This document shows positions 18,956-26,502 of a DNA stretch of 64,000 nt, one piece after another. The notes beneath the pieces were generated by a model that saw nothing but the letters and a program-made list of their open reading frames with translations, made no database searches and was not told the origin of the DNA. Position numbers and translations under genes: made by a program. This DNA comes from Aquabacterium sp. (GTDB lineage: Bacteria > Pseudomonadota > Gammaproteobacteria > Burkholderiales > Burkholderiaceae_C), in contig JAHFQM010000004.1 in the NCBI GenBank assembly GCA_023266355.1, positions 336,073 to 400,072 on the forward strand. The letters are read 5' to 3'. Every line of letters begins with the position of its first letter. The first letter of the stretch is position 1.

Positions 18956-20092
18956 TCAGGGTCTCGGCAGCACCAGCGTTGCCACCAGGCCGCGCCCCTT
19001 CCCCAAACCATCCCCCGGCCCATCGCCATTGCGCAGCGTGAGCTCCCCGCCATGGCGCCGGGCGATGTCGAGCGCGATCGCCAGGCCCAGCCCCACGCCG
19101 CCATGGGCGCGGTTGCGCGAGCCCTCGACGCGGTAGAACGGCGCCATGACGCGCGTGAGCTCGGCCTCGGCCAAGCCGGGCCCCTGGTCGCGCACCTCGA
19201 TGCGCAAGGCCTCGGCACTGTCGGTGAGGTGGATGTCCGCCCGCAGGCCGTAGCGGATGGCGTTGTCCACCAGGTTGTCCAGGCAGCGGCGCAAGGCGTT
19301 GGGCTGGGCGCTCAGGGGCTGCGCCTGGCCGTGCACCTGCACGCTGTGTCCCTGGTCCTGCAGGTCTTCGGCGATGGTGTGGGCCAGGGCCTCGACGTCC
19401 AGGCTCACCCAGGCCTCGGACTCGGCGGCACCGCGCAGGTAGTCCAGCGTCACCGCGATCATCTGGTCCATCTCGGCGATGTCGCGGCGGAAGCGCTCGC
19501 GCTCGGCCTCGTCGGCCAGGCCCTCGGTGCGCAGGCGCAGGCGGGTCAGGGGCGTGCGCAGGTCGTGCGAGACCGCCGCCACGAAGCGGTCGCGGTCGCT
19601 GATCTGCTCGCGGATGCGGGCCTGCATCTGGTTGAAGGTGCGCGTGGCTTCGCGGACCTCCAGCGGCCCGTCTTCGGCCATGGGCGGGCGGTCGATGTCG
19701 TGTCCCAAGGCGTGGGCGGCCTGCGCCAGGCGCTGGATGGGGCGCACCAGCCAGCGCGCGGCCACCCAGGCGGCCAGCAGGATGGCGCCCAGGCGGATGC
19801 CCACGTCGGCGGCCATGCCCCAGCGCGGCGGGCCTGGCCGGTGGTGCGACGGTGACGATGCCGATGCCGATGCCGACGCAAGTGCAGGCCCCATGGACAT
19901 CGGCCCCGACGCGGCCGCCATGGCAGGCGGCGGCGGCCCAGGGTGCGGCCCCGGGGGAGCCCCCTGCAGCACGCGCAGCACCAGCGTCAAGGCCAGCACA
20001 TGGCTGATCAGGGCCGTGCCCATCAGCAACAGCGCCAGGCGGCCGAACAGCGTGCCCGTCCAGCGCTGCCAGGCCGCCGCGATGCGCGTCAT
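18956..20092 (-). CDS. two-component sensor histidine kinase
   Basis: A 378-residue kinase. It has an N-terminal helix (about residues 15-40), a periplasmic loop rich in Pro, Gly, Met and His (about 45-98), a second helix, a HAMP linker (WLVRPIQRLAQAAHALG), the H-box AVSHDLRTPLTRL, the N-box NLVDNAIRYG, and G-boxes RDQGPGL and GGVGLGLAIA. It is a complete HisKA-HATPase_c kinase of the EnvZ/OmpR class. The start at 20092 overlaps the stop of the response-regulator gene (ATGA). The periplasmic loop has no recognised sensor domain; its Pro/His/Met content could bind a metal, which is speculation. It ends tail-to-tail 4 bp from the cyclase gene. Confidence 0.9.
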   Translation of the reverse strand: MTRIAAAWQRWTGTLFGRLALLLMGTALISHVLALTLVLRVLQGAPPGPHPGPPPPAMAAASGPMSMGPALASASASASSPSHHRPGPPRWGMAADVGIRLGAILLAAWVAARWLVRPIQRLAQAAHALGHDIDRPPMAEDGPLEVREATRTFNQMQARIREQISDRDRFVAAVSHDLRTPLTRLRLRTEGLADEAERERFRRDIAEMDQMIAVTLDYLRGAAESEAWVSLDVEALAHTIAEDLQDQGHSVQVHGQAQPLSAQPNALRRCLDNLVDNAIRYGLRADIHLTDSAEALRIEVRDQGPGLAEAELTRVMAPFYRVEGSRNRAHGGVGLGLAIALDIARRHGGELTLRNGDGPGDGLGKGRGLVATLVLPRP

Positions 20093-20847
20093 GGCGCCTG
20101 TGCGCCGAGCCACTGCACGGCCTGCACGTGGAAGACATAGCCTTCGCCGCGCACCGTCTTGATCATCTGCGGGTCGCGCGGGTTCTCGTTGAGCTTGCCG
20201 CGCAGGCGCGACACCAGCAGGTCGATGCTGCGCTCGACCGTGCCCAGCGTGCGCCCGCGCGCTTGCACCATCAGCTGCTCGCGCGTCAGCAAGCGGCGCG
20301 GCGCTTTCAGGAAGGTGGTCAAGAGCTGGAACTCGGCATTCGACAAAGGCACCACCGTGCCCTGCGGCGACACCAGCCGGCGCTCGTCGCGCTGCAGCTG
20401 CCAGCCCTCGAAGCAGACGCGGTCGGCCGCGCCATCGGGGTTGCCTTGCAACACAGCCCTCACATGGCTGCGCGTGCGCCGCAACACCGTCTGGATGCGC
20501 GCCACCAGCTCACGCGGCTCGAAGGGTTTGCACAGGTAGTCGTCGGCGCCCATCTCCAGGCCGATGACGCGGTCGATGGGGCTGCCGCGCGCCGTCAGCA
20601 TCAGCACCGGCAGGCGCTGCGTGAGCGGCTGGCGGCGCAATTCCGTGGTCAGCACCAGGCCGTCTTCGCCAGGCAGCTGCAGGTCCATCACGACGATGTC
20701 GATGGCCTGGCTGGCCAGCACGCGGCGCATCTCCGCACCGTTGGCCGCGGCGTGGGCCTGCAGCCCGAAACGCGCCAGGTAGCCACACAGCAACTCGGTG
20801 ATGCCGCTGTCGTCGTCCACCACCAGCACGTGATGCATCTGTGTCAT
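20089..20847 (-). CDS. OmpR-family response regulator
   Basis: A 252-residue regulator with a receiver domain (VLVVDDDSGITELL; phospho-acceptor Asp in VVMDLQLPGEDG; conserved Lys in YLCKPFEPRELVARI) and a C-terminal winged helix (about residues 150-240) ending TVRGEGYVFHVQAV. It is upstream of and overlaps the histidine kinase gene. The start at 20847 (MTQMHHVLVV) was chosen because the receiver fold begins at once; a second Met lies three codons further. The Bcr/CflA exporter gene lies 76 bp upstream on the same strand, so the three may be co-transcribed and the exporter may be a target, but no operator is recognised. Confidence 0.9.
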   Translation of the reverse strand: MTQMHHVLVVDDDSGITELLCGYLARFGLQAHAAANGAEMRRVLASQAIDIVVMDLQLPGEDGLVLTTELRRQPLTQRLPVLMLTARGSPIDRVIGLEMGADDYLCKPFEPRELVARIQTVLRRTRSHVRAVLQGNPDGAADRVCFEGWQLQRDERRLVSPQGTVVPLSNAEFQLLTTFLKAPRRLLTREQLMVQARGRTLGTVERSIDLLVSRLRGKLNENPRDPQMIKTVRGEGYVFHVQAVQWLGAQAP

Positions 20848-20923
20848 GGGGCGACAGCCTACAACCATCTCGGCCGCGCCACGCCTGCGCCACACCAATT
20901 CACACGCTTTGCCTCGCCACGTA

Positions 20924-22147
20924 TCAGCCCTGGTACACAACAGCAACATGCCGGCGCAAAGCCAGGGCAAACGCAGCGGCCATGGCCGCATCGAAGGCGG
21001 CAAAGGCGGTCAAGGCCGTGCCCGAATGGCTCAAGGCCACAGCCTGCACCTGCCCCACCCCCACGCAGCACAGGATCATCAAGGTGCCCGACAAGGCCGC
21101 GGCCGTGCCCGCCTCCTTGGGGAAAGGCGCCACCGCGCCAGCCTGCGAGCAGACCTGGTTGAAGCCGTGGCCCAGCATGTAGGCCATCTGCGCGACCACC
21201 AGCCAGTGGACCTCACGCCACTGCGGGCACAGGCTCAGCACCAGGAAGGCCGCCATGCCGCTCGACGACAGCACCATGCCGCACAGCAAGGCCGCCCGGC
21301 GCCCGGCCCTGCGCAAGACCTGGCGGCAGGCCATGGTGCCCGCGAGGAAGCAGCCCGAGTAGGCCGTCATGAAGTAGCCGAAGGTGTCGGGGCGCACACC
21401 GTGCTGCCCGACCAGCACCAGCGAGGAGCCGCCGATGAACAGGATGGCCTCGGTGTAGGTGAAAGCGGCCAGGCCGGTGTTGAGCAGGAACTCGCGGTGC
21501 ACCAGGATGCGGCCCCAGCCCGTGCACACTTCGCGCCAGCCCGGCGTGTACCCGGCGGTGGCGGGCGGGCGGCTTTCTTCGAAGCGGCGCCAGGTCAGCC
21601 ACAGCACCCCGGCGGCCAGCACGGCCAGCAGGCCCAGGGTCCCGCGCCAAGGCACCCAGCGCGCCAGCAGGCCGCCCGCCACACCGCTGAGCGTGGCCGT
21701 GATGGCCATGCCCGTCAGGGCTTTGGCAAAGGCCTGCGGCCCCTCGTGCACATCGAAGAGGTCGCGCACCAGCGCCCGCGCGCAGACGATCATCGCGGCC
21801 AGGCCGCAGCCCATGGCCACGCGCGCTGCCAGCAGCCAAGCGCCGCTGGGCGCCAGGGCCGCCAGCAAGGCGCTGCAGGCATAAAGGCTGGTGCCCGCGA
21901 GCAGCACGCGGCGGCGCCCGATGCGGTCGCTGTGGTGGCCCCAGAACAGCTGCGACACGGCGAAGCCCAGCAGCATGCCCAGCAAGGTGCCCTGGGCCTG
22001 CACCACGCTCAGGTTCAGGCTCTGCGTGATGAGTTGCAGCGAAGGCAGGTAGAGGTCGGTGCTGAGGGGCTGGAAGCTCAGCAAGAGGCCCATGAAGCCG
22101 ATGACGAAGCCCACCGACATGGGCCCGCGCGTGGAGGGCTCACGCAT
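20924..22147 (-). CDS. Bcr/CflA-type multidrug efflux MFS transporter
   Basis: A 407-residue transporter with twelve predicted membrane helices. The N-terminus FQPLSTDLYLPSLQLITQSL carries the D-x-Y-x-P motif of the DHA1 Bcr/CflA group. Motif A between helices 2 and 3 reads FWGHHSDRIGRRRVLL. Members export drugs, dipeptides or L-cysteine across the inner membrane by proton antiport; the substrate here is not known. It lies 76 bp upstream of the response-regulator gene and is divergent from the TetR gene that precedes pcaB, with 76 bp between the starts, so it could also be a target of that TetR protein. Confidence 0.85.
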   Translation of the reverse strand: MREPSTRGPMSVGFVIGFMGLLLSFQPLSTDLYLPSLQLITQSLNLSVVQAQGTLLGMLLGFAVSQLFWGHHSDRIGRRRVLLAGTSLYACSALLAALAPSGAWLLAARVAMGCGLAAMIVCARALVRDLFDVHEGPQAFAKALTGMAITATLSGVAGGLLARWVPWRGTLGLLAVLAAGVLWLTWRRFEESRPPATAGYTPGWREVCTGWGRILVHREFLLNTGLAAFTYTEAILFIGGSSLVLVGQHGVRPDTFGYFMTAYSGCFLAGTMACRQVLRRAGRRAALLCGMVLSSSGMAAFLVLSLCPQWREVHWLVVAQMAYMLGHGFNQVCSQAGAVAPFPKEAGTAAALSGTLMILCCVGVGQVQAVALSHSGTALTAFAAFDAAMAAAFALALRRHVAVVYQG

Positions 22148-22223
22148 GGCGGGCTCCGTGGCGCAGCGCTGGCGTGACAGCAGCCCGGTGCCACAATGAC
22201 CGCAGCCTCGTCACCTGCCCGCC

Positions 22224-22961
22224 ATGAAGACCCGCTCGCCTGCCGCCCAGACCCCGCCCGCCGACGTCCAGCCTGTCGCCACGGACAACCCCGAGGACAG
22301 CCGACCGCGCCGCGGCCGCCCCAGCGCCGATCGCCAGGCGCCCGACCAGACCGCCCAGAACATCCTGGAGGTGGCCACGCGGGAGTTCGCCGACAAGGGC
22401 TTCAGCGGCGCGCGCATCGACGCCATCGCCGAATCCACGCGCACCAGCAAGCGCATGATCTATTACTACTTCACCAGCAAGGAAGGCCTCTACCTCGCCG
22501 TGCTGGAAGACGCCTACAAGCGCATCCGCAGCATCGAGAGCGGGCTGAACCTCGATGGCTTCGAGCCCCTGGACGCCTTGCAGCGCCTGGTGGCTTTCGC
22601 CTTCGACTACCACGTGGCGCACCCCGATTTCGTGCGCCTGGTGATGAACGAGAACATCCACAACGGTGCCTTCCTGGCCAAGTCCGAATCGATCCAGCAG
22701 GTCAACCGCTCGGCCATCGATCACCTCAACCGGCTGTACCGGCGCGGCTGCGAGGCCGGCGTCTTCCGCACCGGGCTGAACGCGGTGGACCTGCACATGT
22801 CCATCAGCGCGCTGTGTTTCTTCACCGTGGCCAACCGCCACACGTTTTCGCTGAGCTTCAAGCGCGACCTGAGCTCGCCCAAGGCCCTGGCCGCCCGCCG
22901 CCGCAGCATCATCGACATGGTCGTTCGGCACGTGCAGCAAGAGGTGCCGACCCCGCACTGA
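22224..22961 (+). CDS. TetR family regulator, probable controller of pcaB-pcaCD
   Basis: A 245-residue TetR protein with a long charged N-terminal arm (PRRGRPSADRQAPDQTAQ) and then the helix-turn-helix: ILEVATREFADKGFSGARID, SKRMIYYYFTSKEGLY. The C-terminal domain resembles the TetR_C groups seen with aromatic catabolism genes. It is 74 bp upstream of pcaB on the same strand, and an inverted repeat overlapping the pcaB promoter and start (23016-23035) is the best candidate operator. A CACAAT -10-like box at 22192-22197 lies 26 nt before its ATG. It could equally control the divergent exporter. Confidence 0.85.
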   Translation: MKTRSPAAQTPPADVQPVATDNPEDSRPRRGRPSADRQAPDQTAQNILEVATREFADKGFSGARIDAIAESTRTSKRMIYYYFTSKEGLYLAVLEDAYKRIRSIESGLNLDGFEPLDALQRLVAFAFDYHVAHPDFVRLVMNENIHNGAFLAKSESIQQVNRSAIDHLNRLYRRGCEAGVFRTGLNAVDLHMSISALCFFTVANRHTFSLSFKRDLSSPKALAARRRSIIDMVVRHVQQEVPTPH

Positions 22962-23005
22962 GCGGCCGGCCAAGGCAGCGCGCCTAGGGGTTGGGCATGG
23001 GTTCA

Positions 23006-23035
23006 TTGACAAATAAACGTACCAGTTAGTACATT
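23006..23035 (+). promoter_or_regulatory. predicted pcaB promoter with TetR-like operator overlapping the start codon
   Basis: TTGACA (23006-23011) and TACATT (23030-23035) are spaced by 18 bp. Between and across them lies an imperfect inverted repeat, AACGTAC-N6-GTACATT (23016-23035), with six of seven arm positions matching, a size and form common for TetR operators. Binding there would block the -10 box. The -10 box touches the annotated ATG at 23036, so transcription should start inside the present reading frame. Confidence 0.5.
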
Positions 23036-24445
23036 ATGACACTCACCTCCCAACCGCGCAGCCCTTTCGCCCAGACCGTGACCACCGCCCTGTTCGACGC
23101 CTTCCTCTCGACCGACGCCATGGCGGAGGTCTTCGGCGCACAGCGCCTGGTGCAGTCCATGCTGGACGCAGAGGCGGCCTTGTCGCAAGCGCAGGCCGCG
23201 CAAGGCCTGGTGCCCGTGGCTGCGGCCGATGTCATCCGCCAGGCCTGCGATGTGGCGCTGTACGACATCGCGGCCCTGCTGCAAGCTGGCCGGCGCGCCG
23301 GCAGCCTGGCCATCCCGCTGGTCAAGGTGCTGACGGCCGAAGTGGCCCGCCGCGACCCGGAGGCCGCCCGCCACGTCCACAAGGGCAGCACCAGCCAGGA
23401 CATCCTCGACACCGCCGCCGTGCTGCAAACGGCGCGCGCCGTGGCCCTGCTGCAAGCAGGCCTGGCACGGCTGACCAGCGCCCTGGCCACGCTGGCCCGC
23501 ACCCACGCCGCCACGCCGGTGCTGGCGCGCACACTGATGCAACCGGCCACCGTGACCACCTTCGGCTTCAAGGTCTGCGGCTGGCTGGAAGCGCTGCAAC
23601 GCAGCCAGCAGGCCTTGCGCGAACGCAGCGCCCAGGCCCTGGCCCTGCAACTGGGCGGCGCGGTCGGCACGCTGGCCGCCATGGGCGAAGCCGGCCCGGC
23701 CGTGGCCGCGCACATGGCGACAGCGCTGGGCCTGCGCCAGCCGGCCCACTGCTGGCACACCCAGCGCGACGACTGGATGCGCCTGGGCGCCGAGGTCGCC
23801 ATCCTCACCGGCAGCCTGGGCAAGGTCGCCACCGACCTCTCGTTGATGGCGCAGGGCGAGGTCGGCGAGCTGGCCGAACCGGCGGGCGCGGGGCGCGGTG
23901 GCTCGTCCGCCATGCCGCACAAGCGCAACCCGGTGTCGGCCATGCTGGCCTTGGCCTCGGCCCACCGCGCACCGGGCCAGATGGCCACGCTGCTGGGCTG
24001 CATGGCGCAAGCCCACGAACGCGGCCTGGGCGACTGGCAAGCCGAGCTGGCCGAATGGCCCCACCTGTTCCACAGCGCCAACGGCGCCTTGCAGGCCCTG
24101 GTCGAAGCCTTCGAAGGCCTGCAGGTGGACAGCGCGCGCATGCGCCGCAACATCGACAACCTGCAAGGCTTGGTGTTCGCCGAAGCCGCCACCCGCGTGC
24201 TCGCGCCCGCCCTCGGCGGCGCGCCAGCCCACCACCTGATGGAAACCTTGTCGCAGGAAGCCGTGGCCAGCGGCCAGCACCTGCGCGAGCTCACCCTGGC
24301 GCGCGTGCAGGCCGACGACGCCCTGCGCAGCACCATCGACACCACCGCGCTGGCGGCCGCCTTCGACCCGCATGAAGCGGCGCGCTGGCCCGCCGGCCTG
24401 ACCCTGCAGCGCCTGGCCGCGGCACCCACAGGACACACCCCATGA
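23036..24445 (+). CDS. pcaB: 3-carboxy-cis,cis-muconate cycloisomerase
   Basis: A 469-residue member of the fumarase/aspartase superfamily. The superfamily signature GSSAMPHKRNP is at residues 289-299, and KGSTSQDILDTA and LALQLGGAVGTLAAMG match bacterial PcaB. It converts beta-carboxymuconate from the PcaHG reaction to gamma-carboxymuconolactone in the cytoplasm. The conserved family N-terminus begins near residue 19 (LFDAFLSTDAM). The ATG at 23036 lies inside the predicted promoter and has no Shine-Dalgarno; the in-frame GTG at 23078 (residue 15) is a realistic alternative start. The stop overlaps the start of the pcaC-pcaD fusion (ATGA). Confidence 0.92.
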   Translation: MTLTSQPRSPFAQTVTTALFDAFLSTDAMAEVFGAQRLVQSMLDAEAALSQAQAAQGLVPVAAADVIRQACDVALYDIAALLQAGRRAGSLAIPLVKVLTAEVARRDPEAARHVHKGSTSQDILDTAAVLQTARAVALLQAGLARLTSALATLARTHAATPVLARTLMQPATVTTFGFKVCGWLEALQRSQQALRERSAQALALQLGGAVGTLAAMGEAGPAVAAHMATALGLRQPAHCWHTQRDDWMRLGAEVAILTGSLGKVATDLSLMAQGEVGELAEPAGAGRGGSSAMPHKRNPVSAMLALASAHRAPGQMATLLGCMAQAHERGLGDWQAELAEWPHLFHSANGALQALVEAFEGLQVDSARMRRNIDNLQGLVFAEAATRVLAPALGGAPAHHLMETLSQEAVASGQHLRELTLARVQADDALRSTIDTTALAAAFDPHEAARWPAGLTLQRLAAAPTGHTP

Positions 24446-25800
24446 CGCCTTTCGACCACGACCTCGAACGCGGCCTGCGCAACCGCCGCAGCGTGCTGGG
24501 CGATGCCTGGGTGGACCGCTCGCTGTCCAAGGCCAACGCCTTCAACGCCGACTTCCAGGCCTTCATCAACCGCTATGCCTGGCACGAGGTCTGGGGCCGC
24601 CCCGGCCTGGACCACCGCACCCGCCGCACCATCGTGCTGGCAATCACCCTGGCGCTGGGCCGCTGGGAAGAGTTCGAGCTGCACGTGCGCGCCGCGCTGT
24701 CCGGTGGCGACGAGGCCTCGCGCCTGACGGTCGATGAGATCAAGGAAGTGCTGATCCAGTCGGCCATCTACGCCGGCGTGCCCGCGGCCAACACCGGCCA
24801 TGCGCTGGCCTTGGCCATCCTGCGCGAGCTGGGCGAAGCGCCCGAACACGCCCAGCTCCATGCCGGCCTGGCGCCCGCGCTGCAGCCCGCCGCCGTGCCC
24901 GAGATCGCCCACCCCGGCGTGGGCCGCAGCCACTTCACCCCCACGGCGCCGGCCCTGCACTTCACGGTGCGCGGCGTGCCGCTGGGCCAGGCGGCCCACC
25001 CAGACGCCACACGCACTTTCGTGCTTTGCCACGGCCTGGGCACCGACCACATGGTCTGGGACGCACTGGCCAACGCGCTGGTCGCGGCCTGGCCGGGCGC
25101 CCGCGTGGTCTGCTGCGACCTGCGCGGCCATGGCCTGAGCGACGCCCCCACCAGCGCCTGCACGCTGGCCGACCTGGTGGCCGACGCCCACCACCTGCTC
25201 GACGCACTCGGTGCCCCAGCAGACACCGGCACCGCCACCGCCAGCGGCCCCATCACCTGGATCGGCCACGGCCTGGGCGGCACCATCGGCCAGGCCCTGG
25301 CCGCGCAAAGCCCCTGCCGCCTGGCCGCGCTGGTGCTGGCCCACACGCCCGCATCCACGACGCCTGCCTCATTGACGCCGTTGACCGCCTTGACCCGCGA
25401 TGGCGCCGCCACCGACGCAGCGACCCGCGAGGCCCAGGCCGACGCCGTCATGGCGCACTGGTTCAGCGAAGACTTCCGCCAGACCCAGGCCGCCACCGTG
25501 GCCCGCTGGCGCCGCCGCCTGCTGAGCGCACCGCTGTCGGGCCTGGCCCTGCACCCGGTGGCCGTGGCGGCCACGCAGACCCAGCCCACCACGGCGCTGA
25601 CGGCACCGCTGCCGACCCTGGTCATCACGGGCGCGCTCGACACCGACGCACCGCCCACCGAGGCCCGCCAGCACCTGCTGCGCCACCCCGGCGCCGCCCT
25701 GGTGCTGCTGCCCGACGCCGGCCACCTGGGCATGCTGGAGCAGCCCACCCTCTTCCAGGCCTCGGTCTTGCCCTGGTTGGCCTCGCTCGCCCAGCCTTGA
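24442..25800 (+). CDS. pcaC: 4-carboxymuconolactone decarboxylase fused to a 3-oxoadipate enol-lactonase-like domain
   Basis: A 452-residue fusion. Residues 1-130 are a CMD-family decarboxylase: EVWGRPGLDHRTRRTIVLAI, EFELHVRAAL with the conserved His, and EIKEVLIQSAIYAGVPAANT. Residues about 170-452 form an alpha/beta hydrolase like PcaD: FVLCHGLGTDHMVW, CDLRGHGLSD, then GHGLGG at 275-280. The nucleophile elbow should be GxSxG, but position 277 is Gly (GGC, 25270-25272). Asp (D400, or D402) and His (H428) are still in place. The decarboxylase half should work; the hydrolase half probably cannot hydrolyse enol-lactone. An intact PcaD lies at 48259. The order PcaC-PcaD is opposite to that of actinobacterial PcaL. 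It is coupled to pcaB. Confidence 0.9.
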   Translation: MTPFDHDLERGLRNRRSVLGDAWVDRSLSKANAFNADFQAFINRYAWHEVWGRPGLDHRTRRTIVLAITLALGRWEEFELHVRAALSGGDEASRLTVDEIKEVLIQSAIYAGVPAANTGHALALAILRELGEAPEHAQLHAGLAPALQPAAVPEIAHPGVGRSHFTPTAPALHFTVRGVPLGQAAHPDATRTFVLCHGLGTDHMVWDALANALVAAWPGARVVCCDLRGHGLSDAPTSACTLADLVADAHHLLDALGAPADTGTATASGPITWIGHGLGGTIGQALAAQSPCRLAALVLAHTPASTTPASLTPLTALTRDGAATDAATREAQADAVMAHWFSEDFRQTQAATVARWRRRLLSAPLSGLALHPVAVAATQTQPTTALTAPLPTLVITGALDTDAPPTEARQHLLRHPGAALVLLPDAGHLGMLEQPTLFQASVLPWLASLAQP

Positions 25801-26443
25801 CACAAGGCCATCACGCCACACGCTGAAGCTTGCGCGCAAGCCCTGGGGTGTCGCGCGCCGCCCCTCCATGGCGGCACGCAAGGCTGGCCGAGCGGCGTGC
25901 CGCTCACCCGGTGCGGGACGTCGCTGTGGCGCAGTGGCGCGCCGAGTGCCTGTGCTTCGACCGCCGCACGGTGCGCGTCAACGTCCAGCCCTTGGGGCTT
26001 GCGTGCCGGGCTTTGCGCCCCGCGCACCGCACCGATCGGCTCGGTGCGCCCAAGCCCTGAGCCTCGGCCGCAAGGCCATGTGCGCGGCGCGCCACCGACA
26101 AGGCCCGGCGCGCGACTGCGGGAAGGCGGCGTGCCGCTGTGACAAGGCGATGTGCCACTCGGGCAAAGCGGCACGCCGCTGCGGGATGGCGGCGCGCGGC
26201 TCAAGCAGCGCGACAGGCTGCGTCAACACGGCGGCAGGCCGTGGTTTGAACTCGGCAGGCGGCTGCAGGAGCCCGGCACGCCGAGCCGATTGGGCGGCAC
26301 ACGCAGCCCGGCGCCTGGCCTTTGCGGCTCACCGGCCCGCGCATGAAGCATGGCGCAGCACATCCCATCATCGACGACCCAAGCCAAACACGCCCCCCCC
26401 CAGACGCGCACCCACACCCAAAGCAGTTCGTTACTTCTTGTCT
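25801..26443. other. gene-free interval between pcaCD and the T6SS module
   Basis: This stretch holds no convincing gene; open frames in it have repetitive Ala/Arg/Pro composition. It contains a perfect 14-bp palindrome (25828-25841, GCTTGCGCGCAAGC), a hairpin with an 8-bp stem CGCACCGA/TCGGTGCG (26028-26048) that lacks a T-run, and a 21-bp periodic array (26123-26332). Base composition turns more AT-rich after about 26390, near the promoter of the next gene. Confidence 0.6.
26123..26332. repeat. degenerate 21-bp tandem array (about 10 units)
   Basis: Ten consecutive 21-base units can be laid out without gaps. Examples are AAGGCGGCGTGCCGCTGTGA+C and AAAGCGGCACGCCGCTGCGG+G; the common core is close to GGCGGCacGCCGcTgcgg. 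Every frame on both strands translates to a seven-residue period. Units diverge toward the right end. A related array is at 63179-63493. Function is unknown. Confidence 0.65.
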
Positions 26444-26472
26444 TTGCCCGGAAGTCGCGGCCCTGATAGATT
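26444..26472 (+). promoter_or_regulatory. predicted sigma-70 promoter of the PAAR gene
   Basis: TTGCCC (26444-26449) and TAGATT (26467-26472) are spaced by 17 bp, leaving a leader of about 24 nt before the ATG at 26503. A G-rich Shine-Dalgarno (AGGGGGGG) lies 5 nt before that ATG. Confidence 0.45.
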
Positions 26473-26502
26473 GCCCCCACACAAAATTCAGGGGGGGCAG
26501 CC

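Noticed and set aside
25261..25281. A frameshift or sequencing error as cause of the missing PcaD serine
   Set aside because: The surrounding frame is intact and the flanking residues match the family on both sides, so only a substitution, not an indel, could explain it; a single-base miscall cannot produce Ser from GGC-like context without leaving AGC, which remains possible but unsupported.
26028..26048. Hairpin CGCACCGA/TCGGTGCG as a terminator for pcaCD
   Set aside because: The stem is good but no T-run follows on either strand; it is also inside a repetitive G+C-rich stretch where hairpins are frequent.
24768..26204. A 478-residue minus-strand frame opposite pcaCD and the repeat array
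   Set aside because: Its N-terminus is the translation of the 21-bp array and the rest is antisense of the fusion gene; no domain is recognisable.
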